Source of the DNA: Desulfobacteraceae bacterium
Lineage (GTDB): Bacteria; Desulfobacterota; Desulfobacteria; Desulfobacterales; Desulfobacteraceae
Length of the DNA: 8,109 nucleotides
Assembly (NCBI GenBank): GCA_003354055.1
Contig: PIVQ01000299.1
Coordinates: 1-8,109, forward strand
Reading direction: 5' to 3'
A model generated the notes under the pieces. It was given only the letters and a program-made list of their open reading frames with translations, searched no databases and was not told the origin of the DNA. Below, piece after piece: positions 6,741 to 8,109 of the stretch; the stretch's first letter is position 1; each line of letters begins with the position of its first letter. The position numbers and the translations under genes were made by a program.

Positions 6741-8109
6741 ACTGCTCCCTGTATTTACGGACCACCACCAGGGCAATCACATTCAGAATCAGAGTAATGA
6801 TAAAAAGCATGAGTCCAAGGGCAAAGGCAGCCAGGGTCTTTGGACTGTCAAATTCCTGGTCCCCGACAAGCAGGGTTACAATCTGCACCGTCACCGTGGT
6901 CACGGTTTTAAGGGGATTTACCGTAAGGTTGGCAGACAGGCCTGCGGCCATAACAACAATCATTGTCTCACCAATGGCGCGGGATACGGCCAGAAGCACA
7001 CCACCCACAATTCCGGGAAGTGCCGCGGGCAGAACCACACGGGTAATGGTCTCGGACCGGGTGGATCCAAGTCCCAACGCCCCGTCCCTCAAAGATTGAG
7101 GAACCGCATTTATAACATCGTCGGACAGGGAGGAGACAAAGGGAATAATCATGATTCCCATGACCAGTCCGGCCGCCAGGGCACTTTCCGAAGAAACGTC
7201 CAACCCGAAGGATGCACCGGTATTTCGAATGGCAGGGGCAACAACCAGGGCGGCGAAAAAACCGTAAACGACAGTGGGGATACCTGCCAGGATTTCCAGC
7301 AGGGGCTTTGCAATATTTCTAAAACGCTTACCGGCATATTCCGACAGGTAAATGGCGGACATCAGTCCTATGGGAACCGCCACGCACATGGCAATGGCCG
7401 AGATCAGCATGGTCCCCATAATAACCGGAATGGCACCAAAAGCTCCCGAAGACCCGACCTGATCGGTTCTGATGGCCATCTGGGGACTCCATTCAAGTCC
7501 GAAAAGGAACTCATTGACCGGAATGATATGAAAAAAACGGATGGCCTCGTACAGGACAGACAGGACAATCCCGATGGTTGTAAAAATCGCCAGAGAGGCA
7601 CAGGCAATCAAGAACACCTTGATCACGGTTTCCACATGGTTTCTTGCCCGAAGTTCCGGTGAAACCGCCTTTCTGATCCAAAAGACAGCTGCAATTGCAG
7701 TGGTGACCACCAATACACTCAGCGCGGCATGACTGGTAATTCTCAGGCTCTGATAATGATCGGATGCTGCCTGAATAGCGGGACTGATCTTCCCTCCCAC
7801 AATATTACCGTTAACCAGATTATGGATATCGTTAATAATCAGGTTTAGCCTGTCATTCGGCAGGGTCCTGATCTCCTCCGGCATTCTTGCAATCATCATA
7901 TCCGTGATCACACTGGACTCAAAGGCCAGCCAGAAGGAAAAAATAATCAGGGCGGGCACGGCGCACCATAGGGCGGAAAGAGCCCCGTAGTAGGTCGGTC
8001 TGGAGTGCAGAACTTTCGGGCCGCCTTTGGCCGAAGATACGGCAAAGGCCTGCCGGCGTCCGAGATAGTACCCGCCTGCGGTCAGCATGAGAAGGGTTAA
8101 AAGTAGTTG
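6733..8109 (-). CDS. pstC: Phosphate ABC transporter permease PstC, long form, start beyond right edge
   Basis: This is the second membrane subunit of the phosphate importer, pairing with PstA. An ATG at 8088 would give 451 residues, but the frame stays open for 7 more codons (QLLLTLL) to the window edge. Those codons complete a first hydrophobic helix before the GYYLGRR motif, and no ribosome binding site precedes the ATG. The true start is therefore probably a few codons outside. Residue numbers below count from that ATG. Hydrophobic segments lie near 34-56, 120-138 and 155-180. A hydrophilic stretch (about 57-118) forms part of the extra N-terminal region of long PstC proteins (DUF3708, named from memory). 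The permease core runs from about 215 to 443, with the EAA-type loop RDGALGLGSTRSET at 334-347. The stop overlaps the pstA start by 8 bases. Confidence 0.93.
   Translation of the reverse strand, partial: QLLLTLLMLTAGGYYLGRRQAFAVSSAKGGPKVLHSRPTYYGALSALWCAVPALIIFSFWLAFESSVITDMMIARMPEEIRTLPNDRLNLIINDIHNLVNGNIVGGKISPAIQAASDHYQSLRITSHAALSVLVVTTAIAAVFWIRKAVSPELRARNHVETVIKVFLIACASLAIFTTIGIVLSVLYEAIRFFHIIPVNEFLFGLEWSPQMAIRTDQVGSSGAFGAIPVIMGTMLISAIAMCVAVPIGLMSAIYLSEYAGKRFRNIAKPLLEILAGIPTVVYGFFAALVVAPAIRNTGASFGLDVSSESALAAGLVMGIMIIPFVSSLSDDVINAVPQSLRDGALGLGSTRSETITRVVLPAALPGIVGGVLLAVSRAIGETMIVVMAAGLSANLTVNPLKTVTTVTVQIVTLLVGDQEFDSPKTLAAFALGLMLFIITLILNVIALVVVRKYREQYE
6745..6751 (-). promoter_or_regulatory. 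Ribosome binding site of pstA
   Basis: CAGGGAG on the minus strand ends 4 bases before the ATG at 6740. It lies inside the 3' end of pstC and sets the pstA start against the upstream in-frame TTG. Confidence 0.6.

Noticed and set aside
6559..7662. A 367-codon open frame on the plus strand opposite pstC and pstA
   Set aside because: Its product is rich in Gly, Asn, Gln, His and Arg, with no recognisable domain. It lies wholly antisense to well-supported permease genes, so it is a reading-frame shadow.

Overview
The window holds parts of two unrelated transport loci that face each other. The left part (1-3358, plus strand) is the end of a cation/proton antiporter operon. It has a D-type (MrpD/NuoL-like) subunit cut by the left edge, a small two-helix membrane protein, and a second, 585-residue D-type subunit. 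These three genes are tightly packed. Each start sits at or within a few bases of the previous stop.

The right part (3373-8109, minus strand) is a high-affinity phosphate ABC transporter. In transcription order it reads pstC (cut by the right edge, its true start probably just outside), pstA, pstS, pstB. PstS captures phosphate in the periplasm, PstC and PstA form the membrane channel, and PstB hydrolyses ATP. PstC and PstA are both of the long type with an extra N-terminal domain. The usual pstSCAB order is broken because pstS lies between pstA and pstB. A strong intrinsic-terminator-like hairpin with a T-rich tail lies between pstS and pstB. No phoU follows pstB: only 14 bases separate its stop from the stop of the antiporter gene on the other strand.

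The organism is a Gram-negative bacterium: PstS has a signal peptide and no lipobox. The small membrane protein beside tandem D-type subunits and the long PstC/PstA remind me of sulfate-reducing Desulfobacterota (Desulfobacterales). That is an impression from memory, not a database result.

There are no tRNA or rRNA genes, mobile elements or CRISPR arrays, and no gene-free stretch longer than about 75 bases. Nothing here is clearly a new system. The points most worth a second look are the small membrane protein, the loss of two canonical lysines in the second D-type subunit, and the terminator inside the pst operon.
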